Below are positions 11,060-23,981 of a stretch of 64,000 nt of DNA, in pieces (position 1 is the first letter of the stretch; each line of letters begins with the position of its first letter). The notes beneath the pieces were generated by a model. The model searched no databases, had not been told where the DNA came from, and saw only the letters and a list, made by a program, of their open reading frames with translations. The DNA lies in assembly GCA_022695795.1 (NCBI GenBank), contig MU404067.1, positions 186,001-250,000 of the forward strand, given 5' to 3'. Source of the stretch: Biscogniauxia marginata. Lineage: Eukaryota > Ascomycota > Sordariomycetes > Xylariales > Xylariaceae. Both the position numbers and the translations under genes were made by a program.

Positions 11060-12037
11060 CGCCGGTAGCCCTCGAAGCTTCTGTGATGCAAGGTGTCGTT
11101 CGGTTTGGATGGGCTGGTTGAGAAGCTGCAAACGGTCAAAGCCCAAATGCTTCTCACACTTAGCAAATCATCATAACGGCAGGAGAGCGACCGAGAGAAG
11201 TATTATTTGGGCGTGTGTGGCAGTTGGCTGCAGGGCTTGCGGTTGTCGCCGTGGTGATTAAGAATTATTACGATTTTGATGTTGCAGCTGCAGTCGCGAT
11301 GTCAAAAGCTGACGCGCCAAACCAGTCGCAGGTGATGGAATCTCGAAGTCACGTGATGTTTTTAGCCACAGCTTCACCAAGAATGTGACCACGGGCAGTT
11401 ATGTACCCCCAAAGTACTAGCCAGCTATGTACCTACCTATTCTGCACATGTTACCAAACAAAGAAAAAATAAGTTAGAGAGAAGGATAATTATATTCAAT
11501 ATTTTATAAGAGACAAAGACAAAGGAATGAAATATAAAACTACTGAGTATATATATAATATTTCTTGTAAGTAAAGTGAGTACATACATTCTACCTATGT
11601 AGTTTAAGGTTCATAGACCCCATAAATTCCGGTGGCACATTTGTATAGGTACCCAAGTAGGGACACATGTATTAGTACACCCTTTAAATAAGGACGACTA
11701 CATAGCAAGAGAAATAAGAGTACCTAAGGTCATGTAGCTCTATCATATACACGGGCCGACTCTTCGAAGTAAGATGTATTTAGAGAAAGCTCCCAGTGTA
11801 CAGCTTAATCCTATCGAGCGAAATAACCTATTCCTCTTATTAATTGCAACTAGGTACTGCTCGCACATCACAATGGCTGTCAGGGAATGTTGTTGTATTG
11901 TGATGGAGAACTAAGTTCTAGGTGCTAACAGTGGAGAATAGCCTATATGCGGGGCTGCAAGCCCTGTCATGTGACAATGGCTTTTAAGTCTGAGCGTTTC
12001 AACATTCATTATCAACACACTTTTACTCGTGTGTACC

Positions 12038-12071
12038 TAGGTAGGAATATATACCTACCTACATACCTAGG
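12038..12071. repeat. TAGGTA inverted repeat
   Basis: TAGGTAGG at 12038-12045 and its reverse complement CCTACCTA at 12054-12061 flank an eight-base AT-rich loop; a further ACCTAGG follows. It belongs to a motif family seen repeatedly in the intergenic DNA of this window. Confidence 0.7.
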
Positions 12072-13234
12072 ACACTTACACGCGCACCGACAACAAACGG
12101 ATTAGCGCAAAGGATGCCCATTCAGACTGCGGAGGCCTCTTAAGACACGATCTGTCCACCCGCGGACAACAGCTGAGAAAGGTAGAAGAGATAGGTGGGT
12201 GATGAAACGATAGATGGCGCCAGAGAGGATCTTCCACGCAATCCTGCATATATGTATATACATAGCATGGGATCATTATATCTTGCCTGACCGTATTGAA
12301 ACGGCCAAAGGGAAAAATAAGAAAAATAAAAAATAGCATGCCCAACGCCTGATATCCAATCCCTTACGTAGTTTCCCCTTCACTCCTAGTTCGAGCTGAG
12401 GGGGCCGAGGGACGCGGCGCGGAGGATGTTGGTCTCGCCGTTTCAGCCAGAGATTTCCTTCATCATTCTCTTTTGTGCCAATTTCTTCTTTTTAACCGTG
12501 CATCAATTACATATCTAGTAGATACATACCTAATACATCCAAGTTAGGTTAAGTGGTGTAATAGATATCTATTGGAGTTAATGAGGGAGATGAAGAGGAG
12601 AGGGATTCAAGATATCAATTGATTTTCCCTTGCCCATTCCGCAATGCACGTTTAGCCTGATAGAACACCCTCCAATAGACGATCAATCCAATCAATCCAA
12701 TCCATCTAACTGATCACCTATCCTTAATTATGTTATTTCTCTCTTTCCCCCCCTCTCCAGTGCAGATAGATACCTAGTACCTCGTAGTCGTAGTCATGCG
12801 TGCTTATCTCCCCTTCATCACTTACACATATCATCATCATCATCATCAAAACCGCCACAACGGTATGGGTCAATTTCCCTCCTACCGCCCGCTTTGAAGA
12901 AGTCCTTAATCAGAAGAAAGGCAGAAAAGCAGGGGATAATTACCTGACCTAGTACCAGAGAGTAGGACAAACGACGAGGGGAGGGGAATTGTGAGGGCCT
13001 CCGCAAAGGTGAAATGGCTAAGGAGCAGATCGTCATTGTCGTCATCGCCTATCTCTATTCGAGAACCCTTGTCGCATAGACCCTCACTTGCTCGCTCACA
13101 GTCAGCCGAGTGCCACCGAGCGAAGAGTAACCCTACATACTTAATTGAACCGCCCCTCCGGGCCCCCCTCTTTCGCATAGGAAATCCCGTCATCCACTTT
13201 CCCCGTCGTCATTGCGTTATGCTTCACTCTCTCG

Positions 13235-13259
13235 TCTCTCTCTCTCTCTCTCTCTCTCT
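13235..13259. repeat. (TC)n microsatellite
   Basis: A nearly perfect dinucleotide run in non-coding DNA upstream of the nucleoporin gene. Other pyrimidine tracts lie at 13650-13684. Confidence 0.85.
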
Positions 13260-15692
13260 GACCTATGTAATTAAATAGTAACATTCAATGTTATTAACCA
13301 ATCTTAGTACATAGGTACGGTAGGTAACCAAATCTGTTAAATTCTTGCCTCGAGTGTCCACCAGTAAGCCATAAAACAAAAGCGGAGTCTGCCAAGTTTC
13401 TGGGCCATTGCAGAAGAAAAAATAGGTCCTCGTGTAAGTAGGTACAACTTACACGACACTAGATGCAAGAGAAGAAACTCATATCGAAACATGTATATAC
13501 GAGAATTCTCAAGTTCAAACCTGCTCCAAACCAAAACCACGACGACGACGACAAGAACGCTACCAAGATCAGCATTCGGTTTACGGAGAGAATAACCTAG
13601 TTCAGGTTATCCGAGTCTCTTCTTACGCGCAAGACTTTCTATTTCACTATTTCTCTCTCTCACTCTCTCTCTTTCTCTTTCTATGTGCCAGGTTTTCGTT
13701 ACATGACTTGTTTTACGTGCAGCGTTACTATTTATGTAGTGTATATTCTTCTCGTCCTATATTTCCCTCGCAAGAAATGCTACATACGAACAAAAACAAG
13801 GAAAGAGAAGACAAAAAAAAAAAGATCGTTCCCGTTTCTAGCAATTCCTCCCCATTTTCTGGCCCGCCTCGTCGGTCTCCATTTCCAGTCCAGTCCAGTA
13901 CCTACCCAATCCTATTTTGTTTTCCTGTGCCTTGCTGTTTGCCGCTGTCGCGTTTCAGGACCCCCGAGGAACTCACCCGACGATCCCGACGTCATCACGC
14001 CCGTAATGATATCTCTGCCCGGCCAATCCCTCCTTCTTTTCGTCTTCTCCGCCCCCCCAACTTTCTGTTGCCCCCCCCGTCCACCTCCGAAAAAGAAATC
14101 CACATTTTCCAGGTTTTCCTCTCTAAATAATTCGTTTTCCCAGTCCCGGTTCGAAACTCCCCACCTGGGAAAAGACCTACACGGGGGCCAGTTACAGCAC
14201 AATGTCGGAGAAGTGGGGGATGAAGAGAGTCGTACGTTAGCGGCTAGAGGCAACCTAGGGTTGTTGTTTGTTGGCGTAAAACCTCTTCGTTACATGGTTA
14301 CGGATCCGCGCGGCCTGTCTGTAACTAACTAACCTCGCTGTGACAACTTACGCCGGCGGACATATATCCCAACCAATAGACCCAAACCAACCTATGCATC
14401 ATGAGTAAGTTCGTAGATATAGAGAGACAGGGCCTCAGACATCGGGAGAAAAAGGAAAGGTACCTAGGTATACAAAAATATAGTGTAGCAGACTACCCAG
14501 TACGCCTTCAGATGACATATCGGTCAAAGATCAAAGAATGAATAAAGGTTATCGAATATGCGAGTGAACAGATTCTATAAATAAAATATACCAAGGCGGT
14601 AAGATCACATACGGTGCCTATCGCAAGCCTACCACGCTTTAAATACTGAAAGGTATTCGATGCACATCGACGTTGCAGATAATCCACCAGTTGGTATTAA
14701 ATGACTTCCCTACCCGACCGAGGCTGGCCATTAACAGTTAGCAAGTGAAAGTGGTTCACCAGAAAGAATTGCACGACCACCCCTCGTAGATATTCATATA
14801 TACATCTCCGTATCTTACACCTGCAGCTGTGTACCTAATAATTGTTCGCATACCGCTAGATGCCTGTACCTAACAAGATAGGGGTCGAGCGATGACGATG
14901 ACGATGACCTGGTCATGTATGTCCCTCCTAGAAAATATCCTACGATACCAATACGCATAGAGCGATATTCCCCCCGCATTTCGAGAATGTTCACTCCAAT
15001 ACATCATCGACGTAAGTGGCCGTTTCACGTTCGAAACACGAGGTAGTCATTACCTAGTAAAATCAATTAACGGAATACGTATCGAACCCAAGGTGATTGT
15101 AATGAATTTCAACCCGTGTTCATGAACAAACGTCCGTCTATTGGACTACCTGAATAATATACAGCAAAGTTGCCCAATATTCATCGATGCCTAATCTTCT
15201 ATTGGAATTCTTCGCGAGCAAGCCAAATTGGTATATCTGCCCAGGGATCCCTCCGAAGACATTCGCCTAAAAAAAGTCATCGCCGGATCCTTTATTATCG
15301 CCCCTCGCCAAGACAATGACCAATTGTGTGGTAGGTTGGCCACTGTTCCAATAAAACCCCTTGGGCCTGAGCCTCTGTAGATCTCATGAGAAGTGTCGAA
15401 TATGTGGGTGTATCGATCTGTTGCAATAGTGGCAACAAGTCGTAATGGGTGAGAAGGAAAGGATAGCGCAAGGTGGAGGATTCAGGCCGCATGGTTTGAA
15501 CCGACGGTCACGTCCTGTATCGTGACCAACCAAATATCTTGCTCCCTACACCTCAATTCAGAAAACGCCAGAGGATCGTCAGGATCGATCATCCAATGTC
15601 AAGAGTGACCACCGCGAAACGCCGTCGATGCCGATGGGAGAAAAGTGTTACAAGCGGGAGTCGTTCATCGTAATGTCTGCGACGGGCCGTCC

Positions 15693-16671
15693 TCAAGCAT
15701 TGGTCACCTAGCAGTCTCAAGTTAGCACAAATACATCCTTGTGTACCAGACTGGTCACATACCCTCAGAATCCGGCGCGAGTAGTCTTGGTTGTCGGCAA
15801 TACTGCCGTCGCTCATCCTTCGGTTCATAACGGGATCCATACGAGCGTCCGCCATCGAGACACCACCGCTGCTGCCCGGCTTCCCGCCGCCACTGATAAA
15901 AGCGTTCACGGCGGCATTTCGTCGGTGCTCCTCCTCAATCTCGGCATTTCTCTTGCGGCGCATCCAGAAAAAGGCTCCTCCAGCGAGGCCGGCAATAACC
16001 AAAACCGCGATGACAACTCCAACGACGATACCGACAGTATTGGTTCCACCGCCCGACCCGGAATCGGAGTCGGACGTCTGTGTGACAGGTCCGGCTGTAG
16101 CTAGGGCAGGAAAATGAGCATCATACAACGTGATATCAAGTCAGAAGATACATACCTGCAGCGGAAGTAGTGCTAGTTGAGGTCGAGGTTGAACTACTCG
16201 AACTGCTAGACGATGATGATTCATCTGCCTCACCGACAGAGACCCGCAGACCTGTGTTGTAAACAGTATAGACATTGAGGCCACCACCTGTGAAATGGAT
16301 CAGCATACTTAGACACAAATCAAATTGGAAAGCGAGTACATACAAGCCTGAGTATCGAAACCGGGACATGGCTCCGTGCACTCGGAGTCATCGACTACAT
16401 CATTTGAATTCGGGTACACGTCACCGCAGTAACACGCGTCGGAGTTGGTAGCAGCAACGTTCTTCGACTTGCCTTTGCAGATGCCCACGCATTTTCCCTG
16501 TGAATTGAAATCGGGGTTGCTGTCAAGCTTCAACGTGCCTAGCGACTTATAACATCCGTGGACTGTATCTTGGTTCAAAACGGGAGCTTGGGAAGGGACC
16601 TCGAGATTGGCGGCCGAGGTTAATGATGCGAGAGCCAGGGCGGCTACGACGGTGAATTTCCGAAGCGACAT
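15693..16671 (-). CDS. WSC-domain cell-wall stress sensor (Wsc/Slg1-like)
   Basis: Four exons (16671-16344, 16287-16156, 16100-15763, 15707-15693) with introns of 56, 55 and 55 bases encode 270 residues. Order of features: signal peptide (residues 1-20, ending LASLTSA); a WSC cysteine domain at about 36-118 with Cys at 40, 61, 65, 80, 82, 98, 102 and 110 and the closing CGGLNVYTVY; a Ser/Thr-rich stalk with a run of serines; a single membrane span at about 176-199; a basic stop-transfer MRRKR; and a cytoplasmic tail ending DYSRRILRVTNA. The 15-base last exon supplies VTNA and stop, matching the usual conserved tail of these sensors. Family knowledge: Wsc proteins sense wall stress at the plasma membrane and signal through Rho1 and protein kinase C. 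The glycosylated stalk acts as a spring-like probe. Confidence 0.92.
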
Positions 16672-19600
16672 GATGAGATGATGAATGTGGTAAAATCGAA
16701 GAAAAGAACCAACGAAGGAAATAAGATCTCTCAATCCGGTCAACGACTCGAGAGTAGGGGTATAACAGGCTGGACTATGGTAGAAACTGATCTCCTCTAG
16801 GGAGCGTGGAGTGTGCGTGTTGGATTTGATTGATTCTCAACAAATGCCTCGGGGAGTTTATCGTCGGATCACGCAAGGGAAGGCATGTAAATCAAGCCGA
16901 CAGTTCTTTGACGAAGACGACGACGATTGTTTGTTGCGAGCTGACTGGGGTGACGTCGGGTCGCACGTTGTCTGCCTTCTTTCCGTCGCTGGGATTACGA
17001 CGGGCTGTTGGAGATGGATCAAAGAGATGCGAACTAAACAATGGGCGGCGAGGTCAATGAGACTTCCTTGTTCTTCGCTCCGACCGAGGTGCCCTTGGTT
17101 GCCTCGATTGATGGCTGCTGAGGTTGATGGGGTCGAGATGGTCGGGTGCTCGGGACCAAAGGAGAAGCTCGGGAGGTCGTCGAGTAAAACGGTCGGTGAT
17201 GATCTCCGGACAGTTGTTGTTATTATCTCTCTTCTCGCTCCTCTCTCCTACCTCGATTTGTCGACCACCCTTTCTTTGCCTTTTCTTGGATCTTTGATTA
17301 GTTGGTGGCCCGGTTGATGGGAAGACCAGAGGGCGTGAAGGAAGGTGGACGATTTGGAAAAAGGACAAAAATCACAAACGAGAGACTTGACGAGATCAGA
17401 CGAGGGAAATGAGTGGACTGCTCCAAGGTGTGAGCGAGGGAGTGTGGAAATGGGGTTGTTTTTGCTGAGGAAGGAAAGGGAGAAACGGCAGTCAGGTCAG
17501 ATCAGGTCAGGCCAGTGTGTGATAGTGTGCGTGCGCAGGTGTATGTGTGCAGAGCCAGCATAGGTGGGTGGTAATTGTGTGGGTGGAAAGGAGGATGCGA
17601 GAGAGATGAGAAGACGCCGTCGGGGCCTGGGGGAGTAATTCTGCCTGGTAGTGGTCAGACGAGAGAGGAAGCCCACTATTGCCTGCAGGTTGGGTGGGTT
17701 CTCTAATTGAAAGTGGGCCATGTTTTTACTGTATACAGAATCCTAAGCGAGAGGATGGGAAATTACGCTGGACAAGGGAGGGTGGAGGAATCGTGGTATG
17801 TACCCGGCACATGTCCTTTTTTTTTAACCCTCTCATTCTCACTATCTTTGGCCTCTTTGACTTTTGCCGGCTCTTTCTTTTTTCCTTTTTTCCTTTTTTT
17901 TTTTTTTTTTTTTTTCTCTCGTCCTCGGACGTCTTATATGTACATGTCTTTAGATCCTTCTAGTGTAAGAATTAATTTTTCTTGGCATCTTGTTAAGTCC
18001 TTATCTTCTGCTGTACGTATTTATACTAAAGTACCTAATACTTGGCCATTCATTCTGGGCTTGCTTGGCCTTGATTAAACATTTTCTGTGCAATGTACAT
18101 TACTTTACACCTAAGCACAAACTTCCCCTCCAATAGGCCAGTGTACCCAATGCTATACGCGGGGAAATTAGTGCACTTCTCACTGTAGGGAAGGTATGTT
18201 ACGTGTACGTAGACACACAGTACAGAAGTCCATGTAGGGTATTACAGGCCTCACAGTGGTTGGCTGACCCCTGACTCTGGCCCTGGCAGGTTGCATTTAG
18301 TGTCCGCTTCGGGAAAGCCAGCCCAACCTCCAGTGACTCTCGCTGCTACGGGTCCCTGTCGTTCACAAGACAATTGTACAAGACAATTGTCCAATGATAT
18401 ACTAGCAGAGTAGAGCGAGTTGGGAGCCAAAAAGGAGCAACAAACAAAACGCGAGTAAGTCCGACGGTGGTGTTATAGACTACATTTATGTACGTAGCAC
18501 TGTGTTTATTTGACGGTTGACCTGTGAACTCAAAAGAAAACGCTCTGTACTTCGGCTTGAAACTTCTCTGGACGATCTCTCTGCGCCTCGGCTAAAGCAC
18601 GACATTCTCGGCCAATCCATTTGGTCCTGTTATTACCAGAGCTGCACTTTGGTCAAGTGAAGTGCAGCCCGACCAAACAATTTGACTACCTAGAGCCATC
18701 ATTCCTGCATCGACGAGAGGCTGGCTAGCAAGGGGAAATAAAGCACTTTATCAAGGCCTTGTACAAATTATGATGTGCTTATGCACTATTATGTACTATT
18801 ATGCACCCTTGGCATGGGTACATGCCTACATACACACCCCCGGGCATCACAAGCCATCAAAGGGCCAACACGGCGCAACACCGGCGCCTCTGCCAAGCCA
18901 GATCCGAAACCGAACCACGGCGCCATGAATCGCAAGGGAAGCAATCAAGACCACGAGGATAATCGATCGCTTCCCAAAGGGAAACCCATTTAAAAATCGA
19001 AGCAATTCCTTGCGGCCATGTTTCTTCTACTAACGAGAAAAGGGAAGCTCTTCTGTGCCCGTCCGGCTTCCACTTGAAACGAAACGCGACAACATGTAAT
19101 GAACATGTAATGAACAACAAAGTGCCAACCCCTCAACCCCGGTCACACCCCGTATTACTAAAAAAGAGAACGAAACGAAAGAAAAAAAGGAAAAAAAAAA
19201 AGTCATCAGATCGATCCGTTGCATCTTGGCCCTGTCACAATCTGCAGGAAGCGGCTGCAAACTCGTCGAACGGACGCAGCTTTATGAGAGTGGCTTGCAT
19301 GCGTAGCCCAGATTTGCCATGGATGCGACCAGTCGGGCCACCAATAGCAGCCGCCAACGCGCCTGGAGATGGCGAACGGACGGGATGAACTGTCATTTTC
19401 CCACCGCGTTATCCGTGACGAACCTGTTTACTCTCGCCCTGGGCTTGCATGGGAAAATTTTTTATTTCCATATTTTCCCGCCCTACCTTGTTTTGCTCTG
19501 CATATATACGAAAGCTTGTCGTCGGCTGCACAGCCTCGCCGTCTCGTGTTCGACGGCCCTCCGTCTAGTAGTGTAGTATGTATGTACACTATTAGGAGCA

Positions 19601-20427
19601 AGCCCTAAAGCAAGGCCTGGAATCCCGGGCACCTGCAGGAATCGCGTTGGCCATCGGTCCACTGACAGGAGCCACATTACGCCGGTAGCGACCTTTACGG
19701 GTCTAGTCTCTGAGCTTTGATAGGAACGAAAGGTACCCGGACTTGTCTGCCACCAAACCAATCCTATTCCCGCCAGCTGCTGCCAGGCCGTCACCTAGTA
19801 GCTGTGTGGCATCTGGGCTTATTTTATTTATATTAAGCTTTAAAAATAGTAAGATTAATTTCGGTTGTCATTTCTAACGAATACTTATCAAGTCTTCTAT
19901 CGAACACAGCAGCGGAACTACCCAAATCTCCTCGGACCCAGTCGCCTGGCTCGACCGCCGTCAGCGAATCGGCGCCGTAGGTAGTCGGACACGACACCTC
20001 TTCGGCTGCGACCCCCAGTGTCCGTGCCGACTTGGCTTTTTCGTACTCATTTGGGGGATTTCAGTACCGGCCCTCGACGACATAAACGAAGCGAGCCGCG
20101 ATTGGCCGCTACTCGGAAGGAGCACCCGAGACAGATGGAGTTGTTGGTTCCCAAGTGAATGTCAGAGGTCAGGTGCAACGATCATATGCCTTGAACCATA
20201 TCCAACACCCTCCTTAACCGGCGTAGAACAGGTGTCAGAATATACGCAACAAGACCCTGTATGTAGACGCCTAACAACATACGACAATAACAGCTTCTAC
20301 CTAGTAGTGGTCTGCGAGTGAGTAGGACCTATGTAAGCGTATAAAACGAGAAACAGTTTGCCACTGGGAATATGAATTAGGGGGGTTTTTTTTTTTCGCC
20401 TATAGGTAATAAGAGTTCTTCGCTATT
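16672..20427. other. Long upstream region of the WSC sensor gene
   Basis: About 3.8 kb with no supported gene. It contains a T-rich tract (17815-17925, including a run of about 22 T), purine-rich tracts at 19160-19202, and an unusually long potential regulatory region for the WSC sensor. Open frames here (for example 16811-17317 and 18775-18993) show no domain, signal or repeat pattern I recognise. Confidence 0.5.
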
Positions 20428-21290
20428 CTACAGATTCTTAACGGGAGCTTGTCCCTCTTTGTCACCTCTTCCATACCTCGGGCGATGTTCCTTACCGGCG
20501 TTTTTGTCGGCCTCGAACGCAGCTACTTCTGGACTATCCATATATCCCGGAATTTTGTCGGCTTGCCACTTCTTAAACGTAGCTCCCAGTCCCTCGTTCG
20601 AGTAATCCTTGTCGTTTGCCTGATCCTTATGAAATTTAACGCGGATAAAGTCGCTGTCGATGGTGGCCGGATCGAGCGAAAGGCTGACTAGGGCATTGAT
20701 GACTGCTGTCTTTGGGATGATCTTGAATGTCCACTCCTATACGCGCGATGAACCGTCAGCATCTGTTCTTACATAGCCTCAATGTGTGCCATGCCCGGTA
20801 CCATGGAGTCTATGCAGCAAATCAGAACAACGATTACCTCCTCATGCCTGAACTGGATTAGATCTCGATCGTTAGTCACGACCTGATACCCGTGACTTCG
20901 AGCGCTCTTGAACAGCTTGGGCAGGGCAAACCACTGCCCAGCCATCTTGTATCGGTCATTCGCGTATACGAACTGGTCGTTATACACGCAGTCTGGGGTG
21001 TATCGCTTCACGCGCTCGATAGTAGGCTTCATCTCGTATAGCGCGATGATGTCCTCGACGAGCGCCTTGCGCGCCGGCGATAGCGGCAGCGACTTGGACG
21101 GATCCGGGGTGTAATCGCCCGTCGGATGGGTCTGCCGAGCCTCGAAGTGCTCTCCGGGCAGCGACGCGTCGCTTGGGAAGTGAGTCTTGCCGCTGCCGGT
21201 CGGAGGGGCCGTCGAGGAAGCCATTCTGCTCGATATGAAGCTCAGTGCTGATGGTCGTAACGCACCACGAGAAAAAGTGCGGATTATCAT
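20428..21290 (-). CDS. Conserved fungal protein of unknown function, possible mitochondrial presequence
   Basis: Two exons (21290-20838 and 20736-20428, intron 101 bases) encode 253 residues from the upstream Met or 231 from Met-23 (base 21224). The first 22 residues are rich in Arg, Ser and hydrophobics and lack acidic residues, as in a mitochondrial presequence; Met-23 starts MASSTAPPTGSGKTHFPSD. The body has a helix (ALVEDIIALYEMKPTIERVK) followed by Tyr-rich strands (TPDCVYNDQFVYANDRYKMA), then EWTFKIIPKTAVINALVSLS in exon 2 and a charged C-terminus. The pattern of helix plus early beta-strands containing an Asp/Tyr-rich segment is reminiscent of NTF2-like/SnoaL folds, but that is only inference. 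The splice junction gives HEEEWTF. I do not recognise a named family and assign no function. Confidence 0.72.
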
Positions 21291-23027
21291 ATGAGACTTT
21301 ATAAATAGGTACTCAAAAGTGACCTTGAATATTCCCTAGATAGGTGGCTTCAATTATGGCGTAATTCGAGATGATCAAGGAGACGAATGCCAGATCATAG
21401 GAGAGAGCATTTCCCTGAATAGCAGGAAGCGTGCCATTCTTATATACCTCCTCACCAGCATATCATGTCAGCCAGTCCTTTATTACGTCGTGCTATCTTC
21501 ATCCTGAGAAATGCCATGATGGACACAAAGGCGGTGTGGTCGTCATAGACATAAATATGTATCATTAGTAGGTAGAAAGCTATCAGTAGTATTGGTCTGG
21601 TCTTGCCCGATGAGAAATTCCGGCAAAGAGTTAAATGGGAACTCTGACGATGATTCATGACATGAGGTTATGGTAACACTCGATAATTAGGCAATCTTGG
21701 AAGAGTGACATCACAAAGCCCATAAGTTCACTAGGTTATCATCCCCCCTATTAGCCCGGACCGAAGATACTAGCTCAGATATGAGCTGGCCAGACCCTCG
21801 GGTACCTACGTACGTCCTATAAAACCACACTTTCAGTTATGGTGGCCTCTATTTATTTCTCACATATTAGAGTGGTTGGTTGAACGAAAATTCTCAAGAA
21901 GAAAAAGGAGTAGGAACAGCATCGGCCCCTTTGTCTCCCGAGCCCCCTTATATCCGATGTTGTCACCGTTCCAAGCTACGACAGAAGACCGAGACCTGGA
22001 TACATCATACTTATAGTGTTTGATTTGTTTAGTACGTTTGCAGTTTTAAGAACAAGAAAAGCCCCTTTAAGAAGTGAGAATGGTGATAATTTCATCGCTT
22101 TTTCAAGGGTAGTGGACTGCTAGAAAATGTCCAACTTGACTTCGATCTGGTATATTATTTACACTCCAAGACGCCTTAAACAATTTAATATATCTAGCTC
22201 GCTGATGGCAGATGTACAAGCCCTGTAGCATAGGTTATAAGTTTTATAGGAGCTGAAAGAGCAATACTATGTTACATGACTTATATATCAAGAGCTTGAC
22301 AAAGTGTGATTACTATTTTAAGCCGTTATATAAGTATACGCACAATATATATGTATCCATTGATGCCTGGGGAATTTCCTAGGTTAGATTCCAATTCAAT
22401 CTACCTCTTGATAAAGAAATATATTCGCTTGATACCCACACAATATTCTTATTTCATTTACTCTTTTTTTTTCTTAGTACCCATGTTGGCATGGAGATAA
22501 GGTGGATGAGTACCTATAGCAGTGCAACCGTTGCTGGTAGTAACAATCCAAGCGAACGACAGAAACGGAGGTGAATGGAAGCACCAGCAGAAAACCTCAA
22601 TTGTTCTAATTCTACTATCTAAAAACAAATAAGAGGTACCTAGTCACGCCGACATCTTATATATCTATCTCCTTCCCACATTCTTTTTTCCATCTGCACA
22701 ATCACATTCTGGTGCCTGTCCATAAATTCTGGGTCATTCAAGCTGGCACTCGAAAGTATCGGCACTACGTCAACTTTCTTTCCTTGAACCACACCAGAAA
22801 GGCTGTTAAGTACCTAACTGGTATCCTGGTTCCCCAAAGGAGATAAATCCAAGGTAAGAAAGAATAAATGATTTCCAAATCAAAGTTTTATGTCAGGATC
22901 GTTAAACTAATCATCTCAACCAGCCTTCTAGAATCCCCCCCATTTTCTGGAACATTGTCGACCACCCATGGCCTCTAAATAACACAAAAGCCATTATCTC
23001 TACTCTGTTCCAGTTATTGATGCCAAG
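21291..23027. other. AT-rich intergenic region
   Basis: About 1.7 kb between the divergent genes at 21290 (-) and 23028 (+). It is AT-rich around 22000-22480 and contains scattered TAGGTACC-like motifs (for example GGTACCTACGTACGT near 21800, GGTACCTAG near 22635). No gene is supported. Confidence 0.5.
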
Positions 23028-23981
23028 ATGTCTGGACAACAGCCTATCTCTATTGAAGAAGTTGAGCTCTTCGGAGAAACTAGAGAGCTTGCTCTTAGAA
23101 GTAACAACACTCCTACCCAGCAAAGGCTTCCCGGGGGGATGTCCCAAGCCTCCGGTTCACAGGCCACTGGCGTTTCACAAGATACCATCATCAATGTGGC
23201 GATTCGTAACGAGGTGATTCGTGTCATGGATGCTTTGCTTCAAGCACCGGCACCTAATCCGTGGGGACCCGGAAGCCAACCCATCGTGAATCCCACGCAC
23301 AACCCTGCGGAAGAGCTCAATGACCCAGCAACCAACACACCTGCAGAGACACCTGACGAGCAGAATTGTTCTGTGTATGTCACGAACCTACCGCCGCAGT
23401 GCACCATACGCATGTTGCTCTCATCTATTCGCAACGTCGGAAAGGTGTTCGCCTCCCACATCAGCCCGCCCTCCGGATCCCACAGCACAGCCGCGGCCAC
23501 TATCACCTTCTGGGACCAAGCTAGCACGGCGCGTTTCATGGAGCAGAGCCGCAACGGCCATTGGAGGGTCGAAGGCTACACCCCGTATGTGCGCTACAAC
23601 CGAATACGCGCTGAGCCGCAGCGACCAAGCCCGAGATCCCGGGTCCTCCATATCCGGGGCCCCGCGGACCTGCTCGGCGAGGAGTACCTCAAGCGAGTGT
23701 TCCGCGCCTACTGCACCTACGAGCTCGAGTGCGTCTCCGGGGAGACGCTCTCGCCCAGCGTTGTGCAGTTCGAGTTCCGCTTCTCGTCCTTCCGCGCCCA
23801 GTCGCACGTAGCTTACAAGGTGTGCAATGCGCTGCGGAACCGGAGCACCCGAGGCCTCCTCGCTGTGATCGCGAACGAGGACGCCGACTTCAACAATTGG
23901 ATGGGCGAGGATGAGCTGGACAAGTGGTCTCGCGTCAATGTTCACTGGGCGGCTGACCCGTGTGCCTACGGTGGCGTTTAA
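23028..23981 (+). CDS. RRM-domain RNA-binding protein
   Basis: Single-exon gene of 317 residues. One RNA recognition motif is visible at about 113-192: the RNP2-like strand is CSVYVTNLPPQCTIRMLLSS, and the position of RNP1 is taken by STAAATITFWDQASTARFME, which lacks the classic aromatic pair of RNP1. The C-terminal part (about 204-315) starts RVLHIRGPADLLGEEYLKRV, has alternating strand and helix segments resembling a second degenerate RRM, and ends in an acidic and Trp-containing tail. The N-terminus is low-complexity and polar. Such proteins are common but uncharacterised in filamentous ascomycetes; the RNA target is unknown. An upstream ATG at 23017 lies in another frame and is not used. 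Confidence 0.8.
   Translation: MSGQQPISIEEVELFGETRELALRSNNTPTQQRLPGGMSQASGSQATGVSQDTIINVAIRNEVIRVMDALLQAPAPNPWGPGSQPIVNPTHNPAEELNDPATNTPAETPDEQNCSVYVTNLPPQCTIRMLLSSIRNVGKVFASHISPPSGSHSTAAATITFWDQASTARFMEQSRNGHWRVEGYTPYVRYNRIRAEPQRPSPRSRVLHIRGPADLLGEEYLKRVFRAYCTYELECVSGETLSPSVVQFEFRFSSFRAQSHVAYKVCNALRNRSTRGLLAVIANEDADFNNWMGEDELDKWSRVNVHWAADPCAYGGV

Larger units (their letters stand above)
11060..15692. other. Long intergenic region upstream of the nucleoporin gene
   Basis: About 4.6 kb upstream of the nucleoporin gene and downstream of the WSC gene. Visible items: AT-rich DNA at 11400-11720; an inverted repeat TAGGTAGG/CCTACCTA at 12038-12061; a CAT/ATC microsatellite near 12828-12848; a (TC)n microsatellite ending at 13259; a second CT-rich tract at 13650-13684; and the 10-base palindrome TACCTAGGTA at 14461-14470. 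Open frames such as 13685-14332 are of biased composition and lack recognisable domains. The region could hold a non-coding transcript or a very long 5' leader, which sequence alone cannot show. Confidence 0.5.

Noticed and set aside
14140..14180. B-box-like GGTTCGAAACTCC
   Set aside because: The flanking arms do not pair as a T-stem and no A box precedes it.
13685..14332. 215-codon plus-strand frame
   Set aside because: Arises in a pyrimidine-rich tract (Pro, Ser, Phe and Leu bias), lacks recognisable features and is overlapped by other frames.
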